From an uncultured Pelagibacteraceae bacterium (lineage in GTDB: Bacteria > Pseudomonadota > Alphaproteobacteria > Pelagibacterales > Pelagibacteraceae), in NCBI GenBank assembly GCA_902526645.1, contig CABZLS010000001.1, forward strand, positions 1-64,000: 64,000 bases of DNA. Direction: 5' to 3'. The notes under the pieces are model-generated. The model was not told where the DNA came from. It saw nothing but the letters and a program-made list of their open reading frames with translations, and did no database searches. The position numbers and the translations under genes were made by a program. Of the stretch, positions 27,497 to 40,762 are shown one piece after another. How positions within the stretch are numbered: the stretch's first letter is position 1; every line of letters begins with the position of its first letter.

Positions 27497-28171
27497 ATGG
27501 AAGCTGATATTTCTACTCAAGCAGTAGGTCTTGCCTCAAGTGCAGACTTTTCTTTAATGAATTTATTCATCAGGGCTGACATAATTGTTAAAGCTGTGAT
27601 TGTTTTACTAATAGTTTGTTCTATTTACTCTTGGGCTGTAATAATTGAAAAAATTAGGTTGTTTAGAAAAATTAATGAAACGACTGAAGAATTTGAAAAA
27701 AAATTCTGGAATTCCAAATCAGCAGAATCTTTTTATAATAGTCTCCCAGCAAACACTGAGGATCCAATGGCTTTAGTATTTAAAGACGCGATGCAAAACT
27801 TACTTAAAAAAAGATCTAGAAGTGATTTGAATAATAGAATGACAACATTACTAGAAACAGGGATTGAAAAACAAATGTCTAAAATCAGCAAAGGATTTAC
27901 TTTTTTAGCAACTGTTGGATCAACAGCTCCCTTTATAGGTTTATTTGGAACAGTTTGGGGTATTATGAATTCCTTTCAATCGATTGCTATTTCGAGAAAT
28001 ACAAGCCTAGCTATAGTAGCTCCAGGAATAGCAGAAGCACTCTTTGCAACGGCCCTAGGTTTGTTAGCAGCTATTCCTGCTGTAGTTGCTTATAATAAAT
28101 TTAATAATGACTCGATTAAATATTCACAAAAGTTAGAAAATTTTTCAAGAAGATTTCTTACAATAATTTAA
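27497..28171 (+). CDS. tolQ: Tol-Pal system protein TolQ
   Basis: The 224-residue protein has three membrane helices (about 25-50, 135-160 and 170-195) and the MotA/TolQ/ExbB core LATVGSTAPFIGLFGTVWGIMNSF followed by VAPGIAEALFATALGLLAAIPAVVAYN. It forms the proton-driven stator with TolR. Typical neighbours tolR, tolA, tolB, pal and cpoB all follow. The ybgC thioesterase that often precedes tolQ is absent. Confidence 0.95.
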   Translation: MEADISTQAVGLASSADFSLMNLFIRADIIVKAVIVLLIVCSIYSWAVIIEKIRLFRKINETTEEFEKKFWNSKSAESFYNSLPANTEDPMALVFKDAMQNLLKKRSRSDLNNRMTTLLETGIEKQMSKISKGFTFLATVGSTAPFIGLFGTVWGIMNSFQSIAISRNTSLAIVAPGIAEALFATALGLLAAIPAVVAYNKFNNDSIKYSQKLENFSRRFLTII

Positions 28172-28172
28172 G

Positions 28173-28589
28173 ATGGCATTTAAACTAAATCGTTCAACCA
28201 AAGAACCAATGAGCGAGATAAATGTAACTCCGTTTGTGGATGTGATGTTAGTCCTTTTGATTATTTTTATGGTGACAGCTCCTCTATTGACAGTTGGTGT
28301 ACAAGTGGATTTACCAGAGAGTTCGGCAGACTCTTTACCAGAAGAAACTGAGCCTCTTACACTAACTATAAATTCTAAAGGTGAAATTTTTATCCAAGAG
28401 TCAAAAGTTGAATATGAAAAAATAATTGCTAAAGTTTTAGCAGTATCAAAAAATAGAACAGATACACGAATTTATGTAAGAGGAGATAAAACCATTAATT
28501 ATGGAAGAGTTTTAGAAATAATGGGTCTTCTTTCAGGATCTGGTTTTACAAAAGTAGCATTGATTTCTGAGCCTTATAAAGAGAGATAA
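28173..28589 (+). CDS. tolR: Tol-Pal system protein TolR
   Basis: The 138 residues have one N-terminal helix with the proton-carrying aspartate in EINVTPFVDVMLVLLIIFMV (D23 or so), the ExbD/TolR signature, followed by a periplasmic domain with RGDKTINYGRVLEIMGLL. It converts the proton gradient to motion with TolQ. One base separates the genes. Confidence 0.94.
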   Translation: MAFKLNRSTKEPMSEINVTPFVDVMLVLLIIFMVTAPLLTVGVQVDLPESSADSLPEETEPLTLTINSKGEIFIQESKVEYEKIIAKVLAVSKNRTDTRIYVRGDKTINYGRVLEIMGLLSGSGFTKVALISEPYKER

Positions 28590-28592
28590 AAA

Positions 28593-29402
28593 ATGGGTAG
28601 AAGTATTTTAATCTCTTCCATTTTGCATACATTATTAATAATGATAACTGCGCTTAGTCTCCCCTTTTTAGCAAAAAAACCTATTAATCTTCCACCGATA
28701 GTATCCATAGAGTTAATTCAAATAACAGATAAAACTAATATACCATTCGCACCAAAGGCAAAAAAGATAATTGAAAAAGTTAAAGAGAAAGAAAAAAAAC
28801 TTGTTTCTGAGCAAGCTCCTCCAAAAAAAGTAAAAAAAATTAAGCCCGAGTCAATTCCCATGCCAGATGATAAAGTGAAGAAAGTGGAGGAAATTAAGGA
28901 GGATAAACAAAATCCAGAAAAAATTGATGATGAAATTAAACAGGTTTCTGAGTTTGAAAAAAAAGAATTAATTGATCCAAATAATATAGCCGCTTTAATT
29001 GATAAAGCAAAAGTCGAAAATGCAAAAACTACCAACAAAAAAGATAAAATTACTCAAGATCAACAAAGAAGTGTTGAGAATATTGGTTTATCTTTAAGTG
29101 AGGAAGACGCTTTAAAGGCCCAAATATTTGGATGCTGGAGTATACCTCTTGGCCTACCATATAATGAAAATTTATTAGTCAGGATTAAACTTGAACTAAA
29201 TCCAGATGGTACTGTTTCACAATCAGAAATATTGGATCATGCAAGAATGAACAAACCTGGTCAAGGATTTTATAAAGTTTTAGCAGAAAGTGCACTAAGA
29301 GCTATTAAATTATGTCAACCTCTAAGAGTACCAACTACTGGATATGAAAGATGGAAAGAATTACAATTAAATTTTGATGCAAGAGAAATGCTAGAAGGGT
29401 AA
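28593..29402 (+). CDS. tolA: TolA-like cell envelope protein
   Basis: The 269 residues show TolA architecture: a short cytoplasmic tip, one membrane helix (about 5-27), a charged Lys/Glu/Pro-rich periplasmic linker (about 45-150), and a compact C-terminal domain with GCWSIPLGLPYNENLLVRIKLEL and ALRAIKLCQPLRVP. The linker is poorly conserved, so assignment rests on layout, C-domain and the position between tolR and tolB. It bridges the TolQR motor to Pal/TolB. Confidence 0.88.
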   Translation: MGRSILISSILHTLLIMITALSLPFLAKKPINLPPIVSIELIQITDKTNIPFAPKAKKIIEKVKEKEKKLVSEQAPPKKVKKIKPESIPMPDDKVKKVEEIKEDKQNPEKIDDEIKQVSEFEKKELIDPNNIAALIDKAKVENAKTTNKKDKITQDQQRSVENIGLSLSEEDALKAQIFGCWSIPLGLPYNENLLVRIKLELNPDGTVSQSEILDHARMNKPGQGFYKVLAESALRAIKLCQPLRVPTTGYERWKELQLNFDAREMLEG

Positions 29403-29411
29403 TATAAATTT

Positions 29412-30752
29412 ATGAAAAAATTTTTTTATTTAATTTTAATATTTGTTATACCTATAAAAGCTTTTGCTTTGATTGAGGTTGATATTACACGTGGAAATCT
29501 AAATCCATTACCAATAGCGGTTTCACCTCTTTCTATAGATGATAATTCTAAGAAAAATTTTGAAAAAATATTAAAAAAAAAAAATATTGGTTCAGAAATA
29601 TCTTCGGTAGTAGAAAATAATTTAAAAATTTCTGGTCTTTTCAATCCATTGAACAAAGATGCGTTTTTACAAGCTCCAGAAATTGCAAATTTAAAACCTC
29701 GATTTGAGGATTGGAATTTAATAAAAGCCCAAGCCTTAATAACTGGAAAAGTAAATTACGTAGATGAAAAACTAAGAGTAGAATTTAGATTGTGGGATGT
29801 TTTAGCAGGAAAAGAAATGATGGCATTAGCCTTCACAACTGTGCCAAATAATTGGAGACGTGTAGGACATATTATTACTGACAAAGTTTACGAGAGACTT
29901 ACTGGAGAAAAAGGTTACTTTGATACTAGAATTATTTATGTTGCCGAGGAAGGTCCAAAAACAAAAAGGATTAAAAAATTAGCTATCATGGATCAAGATG
30001 GAGCAAATAATAAGTTTCTTACATTAGGAAATGAACTTGTTTTGACTCCAAGATTTAATCCAACAAGTCAAATGGTAACTTATTTATCATATTTTAGAAA
30101 TCTACCACGGGTATACTTATTAGATATTGAAACTGGTATGCAAGAGGTAGTTGGAGATTTTCCAGGGATGACTTTTGCTCCAAGGTTCTCTCCTGATGGA
30201 AAAAAAATTATAATGAGTTTTGCAAAAGATGGTAACTCAGATATTTACACAATGGATTTAGAAAATAGAATTGTTGAAAAAATTACCAATCATCCATCTA
30301 TTGATACCTCACCTTCTTACTCACCAGATGGAAAATATATTTGTTTTAATTCTGACAGAAGTGGTTATCAACAAATCTATGTAATGAAAAGTGATGGAAG
30401 TAATGTAAAAAGAATTTCCTTTGGAAAAGGATTGTATGGAACTCCAGTTTGGTCTCCAAGGGGAGATCTAATAGCATTTACGAAATTACATAAAGGCAAA
30501 TTTTATATTGGTGTGATGAGAACAGATGGAAGTGGAGAAAGGTTACTTACAGAGAACTATTATCAAGAAGCACCCTCTTGGTCTCCTAATGGGAGGGTTT
30601 TAATTTTTTACAGGGAAACAAAAACGAATGATAAAGGGGAAGGTTTTTCAGCAAAATTATGGTCTATTGATTTAACTGGGTACAATGAAAGGCTTGTAAA
30701 GACCCCGGTAGATGCATCTGACCCATCATGGTCATCTTTATTGAGCAATTAA
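29412..30752 (+). CDS. tolB: Tol-Pal system periplasmic protein TolB
   Basis: The 446-residue protein starts with a signal peptide (about 1-19, ending FAL). After the TolB N-domain come WD40-like beta-propeller repeats with the family signatures [49 protein letters not shown] and [11 protein letters not shown]. The propeller binds Pal. It lies between tolA and pal as in other proteobacteria. Confidence 0.95.
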   Translation: MKKFFYLILIFVIPIKAFALIEVDITRGNLNPLPIAVSPLSIDDNSKKNFEKILKKKNIGSEISSVVENNLKISGLFNPLNKDAFLQAPEIANLKPRFEDWNLIKAQALITGKVNYVDEKLRVEFRLWDVLAGKEMMALAFTTVPNNWRRVGHIITDKVYERLTGEKGYFDTRIIYVAEEGPKTKRIKKLAIMDQDGANNKFLTLGNELVLTPRFNPTSQMVTYLSYFRNLPRVYLLDIETGMQEVVGDFPGMTFAPRFSPDGKKIIMSFAKDGNSDIYTMDLENRIVEKITNHPSIDTSPSYSPDGKYICFNSDRSGYQQIYVMKSDGSNVKRISFGKGLYGTPVWSPRGDLIAFTKLHKGKFYIGVMRTDGSGERLLTENYYQEAPSWSPNGRVLIFYRETKTNDKGEGFSAKLWSIDLTGYNERLVKTPVDASDPSWSSLLSN

Positions 30753-30763
30753 ACCAATTTATC

Positions 30764-30792
30764 TTGATTTTTTAACTTGAAACATCTATCTA
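30764..30792 (+). promoter_or_regulatory. Candidate sigma-70-like promoter of pal
   Basis: TTGATT (30764-30769), then 17 bases, then TATCTA (30787-30792). It lies in the 85-base gap between tolB and pal, with a predicted start near 30799 and about 39 bases of leader before the pal ATG. Seen in sequence; activity inferred. Confidence 0.45.
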
Positions 30793-30837
30793 GTTGTGAA
30801 AAAGTTAAGAATTAGAAATATTGATCAAGGAGCAATA

Positions 30838-31317
30838 ATGAAATTAAACAAAATTCTAAAAAACACATTATTATTAGTGGCAGCGTGTATTGCACTATCT
30901 GCGTGTGCTACATCGAAAAAATCTACAGGTCAAATGCAAGGAGATGTTTACACAGGCAAAGATACTGTTGAATATTTAGCTTCAGGGGTGCCAGACAGAG
31001 TTTTCTTTGCTACAAACGAGTCAGTTTTAACAACAGCTTCAAGAGAAACACTTAGAAAACAAGCTGCATGGTTAAGAAAAAATTCTGATGTAACAGTTGT
31101 ACTGGAAGGTCATGCTGATGAAAGAGGAACAAGAGAATATAACTTGGCTTTGGGCGAAAGAAGAGCTAATGCTGCAAAAGATTATTTGATGACTTATGGA
31201 ATTTCTTCTGACAGAATTTCAGTTTTAAGTTATGGAAAAGAGAGACCAGTAGATTCTGGATCTAATCCTTTAGCTTGGTCAAAAAACAGAAGATCTGTCA
31301 CTGTAAAAGCTAATTAA
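30838..31317 (+). CDS. pal: Peptidoglycan-associated lipoprotein Pal
   Basis: The ATG at 30838 follows AAGGAG at a five-base spacing and gives 159 residues; a longer frame from 30796 lacks such a site. The signal peptide ends in the lipobox LSAC (Cys at about 22), so the protein is lipid-anchored in the outer membrane. The OmpA-like domain holds FATNESVLT, LEGHADERGTREYNLALGERRA and SYGKERPVD, the peptidoglycan-binding signature. It is the endpoint of the Tol-Pal complex. A terminator follows. Confidence 0.95.
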   Translation: MKLNKILKNTLLLVAACIALSACATSKKSTGQMQGDVYTGKDTVEYLASGVPDRVFFATNESVLTTASRETLRKQAAWLRKNSDVTVVLEGHADERGTREYNLALGERRANAAKDYLMTYGISSDRISVLSYGKERPVDSGSNPLAWSKNRRSVTVKAN

Positions 31318-31331
31318 TCATTTAAAAATTC

Positions 31332-31370
31332 AAGACCCTACAACAATAAATGTTATAGGGTCTTTTTTTT
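31332..31370 (+). terminator. Rho-independent terminator after pal
   Basis: An inverted repeat with AGACCCTA in one arm and TAGGGTCT in the other, about ten usable pairs, is followed by a run of eight T. This is the clearest intrinsic terminator in the window. Confidence 0.85.
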
Positions 31371-31397
31371 GCCACTATTATACTCATAACCTGCCAT

Positions 31398-32384
31398 ATG
31401 CAATGGCCAATTAAATTTTTTATATTTAAGATTTTACTAATATTAAATTTTTTTATGAGTTCTATTTTGTTTGCAGATAATCATAATATTTATGAAACTC
31501 TAGAGCAAATTCAGAGTGATATTAAGACACTTGAGAAAGCGGTTTATTCTGCATCTAATGAACTAAATAGTAACTCAAATAACTCTAATTTAATAATCGA
31601 TAGCAATTCAGAAGATGTACTAACTAGACATTTACTTAAACTTTCAGAAATAGAAAATCAATTTCAACAACTCACAAATAAATTTGAAGAAATAAATTTT
31701 AAATTAGACAAATTATCTAATAGACTTTCAAAAGTTCAGTCAGATAATCAAATTAGGTTTCAAGACTTAGAAAGTGCAGTTGCAAGTGGAGGTGAATTAA
31801 AAAAAGTAACAAAAAAAAATGAAACTAATTTGACTTTAGCTGGAAGTTCCGAACCACAAGATTTAGGATCAATATCATACAAAGATACTGAAACAAATGA
31901 AACTTCCCAAAAAATTCAATCAATTGATACAACTGCAACAATTATTACAGAAACTTTTCAGGCTGAGGAGAATATTCTTCCGAAAGACACTCCAGAGAAA
32001 CAATATGACTTTGCGACAAGTTTTTTAAAAGTAGGAGACTATTCTACAGCAGAAAGAGCTTTTAGAGAGTTTGTAAATTCTAATCCTGATCATGAGTTAG
32101 CAGGAAATGCTCAATATTGGTATGCTGAAACTTTTAGAATTAGACAACTTTATACTGATGCAGCTTCAGCTTACTTAGAGGGTTATCAAAAATATCCTAA
32201 GGGAGAAAAAGCCCCTGTTAATTTACTAAAACTAGGTGTATCCATGGTTCAGATAGGAGAGAAAGATCAAGGTTGTAAAATGATTAATGGTGTTGCAGAC
32301 CAATATCCAAAGGCAAGTCAATCTGTGATTCAAAAAGCTAAATATGAGTCTCAAAAATTTGAATGCAATAAAGAAAAATCATAA
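31398..32384 (+). CDS. cpoB: Tol-Pal accessory protein CpoB (YbgF)
   Basis: The 328-residue protein has a hydrophobic N-terminus (about 7-25, a likely signal peptide ending FA-DN). A coiled-coil segment (LSEIENQFQQLTNKFEEINFKLDKLSNRLSK) and a polar linker follow. The C-terminal TPR domain begins with EKQYDFATSFLKVGDYSTAE and contains AGNAQYWYAETF, the YbgF/CpoB TPR signature. CpoB coordinates Tol-Pal and peptidoglycan synthesis at the septum. It has its own transcription unit past the pal terminator and overlaps tilS by 41 bases. Confidence 0.88.
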   Translation: MQWPIKFFIFKILLILNFFMSSILFADNHNIYETLEQIQSDIKTLEKAVYSASNELNSNSNNSNLIIDSNSEDVLTRHLLKLSEIENQFQQLTNKFEEINFKLDKLSNRLSKVQSDNQIRFQDLESAVASGGELKKVTKKNETNLTLAGSSEPQDLGSISYKDTETNETSQKIQSIDTTATIITETFQAEENILPKDTPEKQYDFATSFLKVGDYSTAERAFREFVNSNPDHELAGNAQYWYAETFRIRQLYTDAASAYLEGYQKYPKGEKAPVNLLKLGVSMVQIGEKDQGCKMINGVADQYPKASQSVIQKAKYESQKFECNKEKS

Positions 32385-33372
32385 AGTTTTTTATAAAAAA
32401 TTAAGATTTAAAAGGATTGATCAAATTTATAAAAAATTTGAAAAAAACTTAAGTTTAAATAAAAATTTTGCTGTTGCTGTATCTGGTGGACCTGATAGCC
32501 TTGCCTTAGCTTTTTTGTCAAAAATTTACTCAATTAAAAAAAATTTAAAATCTTATTTTTTTATTGTTGATCATAAGCTAAGAAAAGAGTCAACCGAAGA
32601 GGCAACAAAAGTAAAAAAGATTTTAAAAAAATTTTCAATTGATTGTAAAATTCTTACTTGGAATAAAAATAAATTTTCAAAAAAAACTCAATCAGAAGCA
32701 AGAAAAAATAGATATAAGTTGTTATTTTCTGAATGTAATAAAAAAAAAATTGGATCTATCCTTATAGGACATCATCAAGATGATTTATTTGAGAACTTTT
32801 TTATTAGAATGTTAAGAGGTAGTGGTTTGAGAGGCCTAGTATCACTTAATAAGATTACACAAAATTCAAATATTAATTTAATTAGACCATTGCTTGATTT
32901 TAAAAAAGAGGACTTAATTTATCTGTCAAATAACGTATTTAATTTTTATGTTAATGATCCCTTTAATAAGGATAAAAAATATAAAAGAATTGTAGTTAGA
33001 AATATTTTAGAAGAGCTTGAAGAACATGGTTTAGATAAAGATAAGTTAAATTTAACAATTCAAAATTTAAAAAAATCAGACGAAGTTATAAAATTTCATG
33101 TAAGTAATAATGTAACAGAAAATAGTTTTTTTCACGATAGAAGGAATCAGTTAATTTTGAATGATAAATTTTTTAATCAACCAAGAGAAATAGTTTTTAG
33201 ATCTTTATCTGACATGATTAAAAAAGTTGGTCAAAAGTACTATTTAATAAGAGGAAAAAAGCTGGAGAAAATCATTAGCTTAATAAAGAAAAATTCTTTA
33301 AAAAAAGCAACCTTAGGTGGCTGTTTAATCAAAAAGGTCAACCAAACTGTAATTTTGTCTAAAGAAAAATGA
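32344..33372 (+). CDS. tilS: tRNA(Ile)-lysidine synthetase
   Basis: The 342 residues carry the PP-loop SGGPDS at 47-52, followed by FFIVDHKLRKES and IGHHQDDLFENFFIRMLRGSGLRGL, the TilS family motifs. The enzyme converts C34 of the tRNA-Ile2 to lysidine so that it reads AUA. The only ATG in frame is at 32344, within cpoB, giving a 41-base overlap. A non-canonical start further on is possible but not evident. The C-terminal TilS domain is short. Confidence 0.9.
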   Translation: MSLKNLNAIKKNHKVFYKKLRFKRIDQIYKKFEKNLSLNKNFAVAVSGGPDSLALAFLSKIYSIKKNLKSYFFIVDHKLRKESTEEATKVKKILKKFSIDCKILTWNKNKFSKKTQSEARKNRYKLLFSECNKKKIGSILIGHHQDDLFENFFIRMLRGSGLRGLVSLNKITQNSNINLIRPLLDFKKEDLIYLSNNVFNFYVNDPFNKDKKYKRIVVRNILEELEEHGLDKDKLNLTIQNLKKSDEVIKFHVSNNVTENSFFHDRRNQLILNDKFFNQPREIVFRSLSDMIKKVGQKYYLIRGKKLEKIISLIKKNSLKKATLGGCLIKKVNQTVILSKEK

Positions 33373-33436
33373 ATTATTGCGACAAAATACAAAAATTGAG
33401 ACTTGTTAATTTAAGAATAATTCTTATTTTATAACT

Positions 33437-35338
33437 ATGAACTTTAAAAACATAATCATGTGGGCTGTAATTGTATTCCTAACAATAGGTTTGTATAATA
33501 TGTTCAAGAATCCTCAGACAAATATGAGAGGTGGAAATAAAGTTATATTTTCAGAATTTTTAGACTCAGTTGAAAATGGAGAGGTCGTAAAAGTAGAAAT
33601 ACAAGGTAACAATATTAAAGGTGTATATTCTAATGGAAATAGTTTTTCAACATATTCTCCAAATGATCCAAACTTAATTGAAAAACTTTCAGATAAAGGT
33701 GTGAGTATTTCTGCTGCACCATTAGAGGAAAAAATGCCGTCACTTTTTGGTGTTCTACTTTCATGGTTTCCGATGTTATTGCTTATTGCTGTTTGGATTT
33801 TCTTTATGAGACAAATGCAAGGTGGAAAAGGTGGAGCAATGGGCTTTGGAAGATCAAAAGCAAAAATGATGAACGAATTAAAAGGTAAAGTTACTTTCAA
33901 TGATGTTGCCGGAGTTGAAGAAGCAAAAGAAGAAGTTGAAGAAATTGTTGAATTTTTAAAAGATCCTAGAAAGTTTAGTAGACTAGGTGGAAAAATTCCG
34001 AGAGGAGCATTATTGGTTGGACCTCCAGGAACAGGTAAAACATTATTAGCTAGAGCTATTGCAGGTGAGGCAGGTGTTCCTTTTTTCACAATTTCAGGCT
34101 CTGATTTTGTCGAAATGTTTGTTGGGGTTGGCGCTTCTAGAGTAAGAGATATGTTCGAGCAAGGTAAGAAGAATTCACCATGCATTATATTTATTGATGA
34201 GATTGATGCTGTAGGAAGGAGTAGAGGTGCTGGTTTAGGTGGAGGAAATGATGAAAGAGAACAAACATTAAATCAACTTCTTGTAGAGATGGATGGTTTC
34301 GATACTAATGAAGGTGTGATAATCATAGCAGCCACAAACAGACCAGATGTTTTAGATCCAGCTTTATTAAGACCAGGAAGATTTGACAGACAAGTAGTTG
34401 TCTCAAATCCAGATATAATTGGAAGAGAAAAAATATTAAAAGTACATGTTAAAAAAATTAAGATGGCTCCAGATGTAAATTTGAGAACTATTGCTCGAGG
34501 AACTCCAGGTTTTTCTGGTGCTGACTTAGCAAATTTAGTAAACGAGTCTGCCTTGCTGGCTGCACGAAAAAATAAAAGAATTGTAACTTTAAATGAGTTC
34601 GAAGAGGCTAAAGATAAAGTCATGATGGGAGCAGAAAGACGTTCAATGGTGATGACTGAGGATGAAAAAAAATTAACAGCATATCATGAGGGTGGACACG
34701 CTTTAGTTTCATTTAACATGCCTAGTTATGATCCAATACATAAAGCCACAATTATACCTAGAGGCCGAGCTTTAGGTATGGTAATGAACTTGCCGGAAAG
34801 AGATAAACATGGTCACTCAATTAAATATTTAAAAGCGCGATTAGCAGTATGCTTTGGTGGCAGGGTGGCAGAAGAAGTAATTTTTGGAAAGGACAATATA
34901 TCAACAGGTGCAGGAGGAGGTACTGGATCAGATATTAATCAAGCAACTCAGCTTGCTAGAGCCATGGTTACAAAATATGGAATGAGTGAGGAAATGGGGC
35001 CAGTCGAATATGGTGAAAATCAAGAAGAAGTATTCCTTGGAAGATCTGTAACTCAAACACAATCCGTTTCAGAGGAAGTGGCTCAAAAAATAGATAAAGA
35101 AATTAGAAAATTAGTTGATGAGGGCTATAATAAAGCTAAGGAAATTTTAACTGAAAAGATTGATGATTTACATAAAATAGCGAAAGCCTTAATAACATAT
35201 GAAACTTTAACAGGTGAAGAAATAGAAAACATAATAAATAAGAATATATATCCAGCTGATAAACAAGATCTTAAAGTTGATGAAGAGAAGAGCTCTGCAA
35301 TGGGCGCAATGGGACTTAAACCTAAAATAGTTCATTAA
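33437..35338 (+). CDS. ftsH: ATP-dependent membrane protease FtsH
   Basis: The 633 residues have two membrane helices (about 5-22 and 100-122) flanking a small periplasmic domain. An AAA domain follows with Walker A GPPGTGKT at 195-202, Walker [12 protein letters not shown] and the [23 protein letters not shown]. The zinc-protease motif HEGGH is at 417-421. FtsH degrades membrane proteins and, in enterobacteria, sigma-32. HflK and HflC, its regulators, are encoded near the end of this window. Confidence 0.97.
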   Translation: MNFKNIIMWAVIVFLTIGLYNMFKNPQTNMRGGNKVIFSEFLDSVENGEVVKVEIQGNNIKGVYSNGNSFSTYSPNDPNLIEKLSDKGVSISAAPLEEKMPSLFGVLLSWFPMLLLIAVWIFFMRQMQGGKGGAMGFGRSKAKMMNELKGKVTFNDVAGVEEAKEEVEEIVEFLKDPRKFSRLGGKIPRGALLVGPPGTGKTLLARAIAGEAGVPFFTISGSDFVEMFVGVGASRVRDMFEQGKKNSPCIIFIDEIDAVGRSRGAGLGGGNDEREQTLNQLLVEMDGFDTNEGVIIIAATNRPDVLDPALLRPGRFDRQVVVSNPDIIGREKILKVHVKKIKMAPDVNLRTIARGTPGFSGADLANLVNESALLAARKNKRIVTLNEFEEAKDKVMMGAERRSMVMTEDEKKLTAYHEGGHALVSFNMPSYDPIHKATIIPRGRALGMVMNLPERDKHGHSIKYLKARLAVCFGGRVAEEVIFGKDNISTGAGGGTGSDINQATQLARAMVTKYGMSEEMGPVEYGENQEEVFLGRSVTQTQSVSEEVAQKIDKEIRKLVDEGYNKAKEILTEKIDDLHKIAKALITYETLTGEEIENIINKNIYPADKQDLKVDEEKSSAMGAMGLKPKIVH

Positions 35339-35344
35339 TATTTA

Positions 35345-36394
35345 ATGGTAAAATATTACACAAGAGCGTGTAATTTTTACTTTGGACAATCCTCAATAGA
35401 AAGAATAAAAAAAAGATTATCATTACCACTTCATGGATATAAACAAATTTCTTTTGATACAATAGAAATCTTGTCAAGAAAAAGTATAAAAAAGATCAAC
35501 ATTAAAGATATCAAAAATTTAGAAAAAAAAATTAAAAAAAAAGTACTAAGTGACATAAAACAAATTTCTAAAAAAAAAAACTTAAAAGGATTAAAATTTT
35601 CAAAATTTCCTCTTATTATGGGCGTCTTGAACTTAACCCCAGACAGTTTTTCAGATGGTGGTATATACTTAAAAAAAAACTTAGGTGAAATACATGCAAA
35701 AAGATTAGTTAGGGATGGATGTGATATTATAGATATTGGTGGAGAAGCAACAAATCCTGGATCAAATGAAGTACACATTAAAGATGAATGGAAAAGAATT
35801 TTTCCAACTTTATCAAAAATTGGAAATTTAAAGTCTTTTATTTCACTTGATACTAGAAAGAGTGAAATAATTAAAAAAGCTTTAAAATATAAAATAAATC
35901 TCGTTAACGACATCTCAGGTCTAGATTATGATCCTTACACTTTAGAAGTTTTGAAAAAAACCAAAATTCCATTTGTAATCCATCACATGCGAGGAGATCC
36001 GAAGACAATGCAAAAAAATCCCAAATATAAGAATGTTCTTTTAGACATTTATGATTTCTTTGAAAAAAAAATTAATTTTATTAGATCAAATGGCATAAAA
36101 CATAATAATATAATTTTAGATCCTGGTATAGGATTTGGTAAAAACTTGAAACATAATATTACTTTGATTAGAAACATTTCTATTTTTCACTCCTTAGGTT
36201 TTCCTGTAATGTTAGGCACTTCTAGAAAAAGATTTATAAAAGGTTTGTCTGGTTTAAATGATAGTAAGAATAGATTAGGAGGAACTATATCATCGAATTT
36301 ATTTGCTCTCATGCAAGGAGTACAAATTTTAAGGGTACACGACGTCAATGAGGTTAGGCAAAGTATAAAAGTTTTTAATTCTCTAAAATTTTAA
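35345..36394 (+). CDS. folP: Dihydropteroate synthase
   Basis: The catalytic core starts at about residue 95 with LIMGVLNLTPDSFSDGG, then DIIDIGGEATNPGS, NLVNDISG and ILDPGIGFGKNLKHN, ending LGTSRKRFIKGL; this is standard DHPS. About 85 residues precede it, with charged segments, which is a feature of some alphaproteobacterial DHPS. The enzyme condenses p-aminobenzoate with the pterin pyrophosphate in folate synthesis. It lies 6 bases after ftsH and one before glmM, a common order. Confidence 0.93.
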   Translation: MVKYYTRACNFYFGQSSIERIKKRLSLPLHGYKQISFDTIEILSRKSIKKINIKDIKNLEKKIKKKVLSDIKQISKKKNLKGLKFSKFPLIMGVLNLTPDSFSDGGIYLKKNLGEIHAKRLVRDGCDIIDIGGEATNPGSNEVHIKDEWKRIFPTLSKIGNLKSFISLDTRKSEIIKKALKYKINLVNDISGLDYDPYTLEVLKKTKIPFVIHHMRGDPKTMQKNPKYKNVLLDIYDFFEKKINFIRSNGIKHNNIILDPGIGFGKNLKHNITLIRNISIFHSLGFPVMLGTSRKRFIKGLSGLNDSKNRLGGTISSNLFALMQGVQILRVHDVNEVRQSIKVFNSLKF

Positions 36395-36395
36395 T

Positions 36396-37727
36396 ATGTC
36401 AAAAAAATACTTTGGAACTGATGGAATAAGGGGAAGAGTGAATGATATTAAGATAAATGGAGAAATGTTTTTTAAATTTGGTTTGGCAGCAGGAACATAT
36501 TTTAAAAATCAAAAAAAAATTAAACAGGTAGCCATTATAGCAAAAGATACAAGATTATCTGGATACACCTTAGAGCCAGCTTTAGTATCTGGTTTAGCCT
36601 CTGCTGGGATGCATGTTTATACACTTGGACCATTACCCACTAATGGTTTGGCGATGTTAACAAAAAAGATGAAGGCTAATTTAGGAATAATGATTACAGC
36701 CTCACACAATCCATTTTATGATAATGGTTTAAAATTATTCGGACCGGATGGGCTTAAATTATCAGATAGAATAGAAAAAAAGATAGAGAGATTAATAGAT
36801 TCTAAAATTGTAAAAAATTTAGCAAAACCAAAACTTCTAGGAAGAGTAAAAAGATTGGAGGATGCTAATGATAGGTATATTGAAATATTAAAAAGTAACT
36901 TTCCAAGAAATTTCAGTTTGAAGGGAATGAAGATAGCTATAGATTGTGCAAATGGTGCTGGTTATAAATCAGGACCAAAACTTTTAGAAAGTTTAGGAGC
37001 AAAGGTTTATCAGTATGGTGTTTCACCTAATGGTTTTAATATTAATGATAATTGTGGGTCAACTTTTCCGAATAAGATTAAATTTTTTGTAAAGAAGCAT
37101 AGTGCAAATATAGGAATAGCCCTAGATGGTGATGCAGATAGAATAATTATATCTGATGAAAAAGGAAAAATTGTAGATGGTGACCAGATTATTGCTATGT
37201 TGGCAAAAAGATGGAAAAGAAAAAAAATATTAAAAGGCGGGGTGATTGGAACCTTAATGTCAAATTATGGATTACAGCATTATTTTAAAGATCAAAAAAT
37301 AAAATTTATTAGAGCTAATGTTGGAGATAGATATGTTAAAGAAAAAATGCAGAAACATAATTTTAACTTAGGAGGAGAACAATCAGGTCATGTTATACTT
37401 GGAAAATTTGCTACAACAGGAGATGGTTTATTGGTTGCACTTGAAGTTTTGTTTTCAATGAGAAAGGGCAAAAAAGCTAGCCATTTATTTGATACATTTA
37501 AAGCAACACCACAAATTTTAGAAAATGTTAAAGTTAAAGATAAGTCTGTAATAAATTCAAAAAATTGTAGGATTGCAATCAAGAAATCTGAAAAATTAAT
37601 AAAAAATAAAGGCAGAATGCTTATTAGGAAATCTGGCACTGAACCTAAGATAAGAATTATGGGAGAGTCTAACAATATAGCACTATTAAAGAAATGCATA
37701 AATATTGTTAAAAGATCTATTAAATAA
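36396..37727 (+). CDS. glmM: Phosphoglucosamine mutase
   Basis: The 443-residue protein matches GlmM. It starts KKYFGTDGIRGRVND. The catalytic phosphoserine lies in GIMITASHNPFYDNGLK, the metal loop is DGDADRIIISDEKG, and the sugar loop is GGEQSGHVILGKFATTGDG. The C-terminal RKSGTEPKIRIM binds phosphate. It makes glucosamine-1-phosphate for peptidoglycan and lipid precursors. It follows folP by one base, as in many bacteria. Confidence 0.96.
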   Translation: MSKKYFGTDGIRGRVNDIKINGEMFFKFGLAAGTYFKNQKKIKQVAIIAKDTRLSGYTLEPALVSGLASAGMHVYTLGPLPTNGLAMLTKKMKANLGIMITASHNPFYDNGLKLFGPDGLKLSDRIEKKIERLIDSKIVKNLAKPKLLGRVKRLEDANDRYIEILKSNFPRNFSLKGMKIAIDCANGAGYKSGPKLLESLGAKVYQYGVSPNGFNINDNCGSTFPNKIKFFVKKHSANIGIALDGDADRIIISDEKGKIVDGDQIIAMLAKRWKRKKILKGGVIGTLMSNYGLQHYFKDQKIKFIRANVGDRYVKEKMQKHNFNLGGEQSGHVILGKFATTGDGLLVALEVLFSMRKGKKASHLFDTFKATPQILENVKVKDKSVINSKNCRIAIKKSEKLIKNKGRMLIRKSGTEPKIRIMGESNNIALLKKCINIVKRSIK

Positions 37728-37728
37728 A

Positions 37729-40723
<2,995 letters not shown>

Positions 40724-40762
40724 GAGCTTTTATCTAATTTATTTTTTTCATTTTTCAATATT

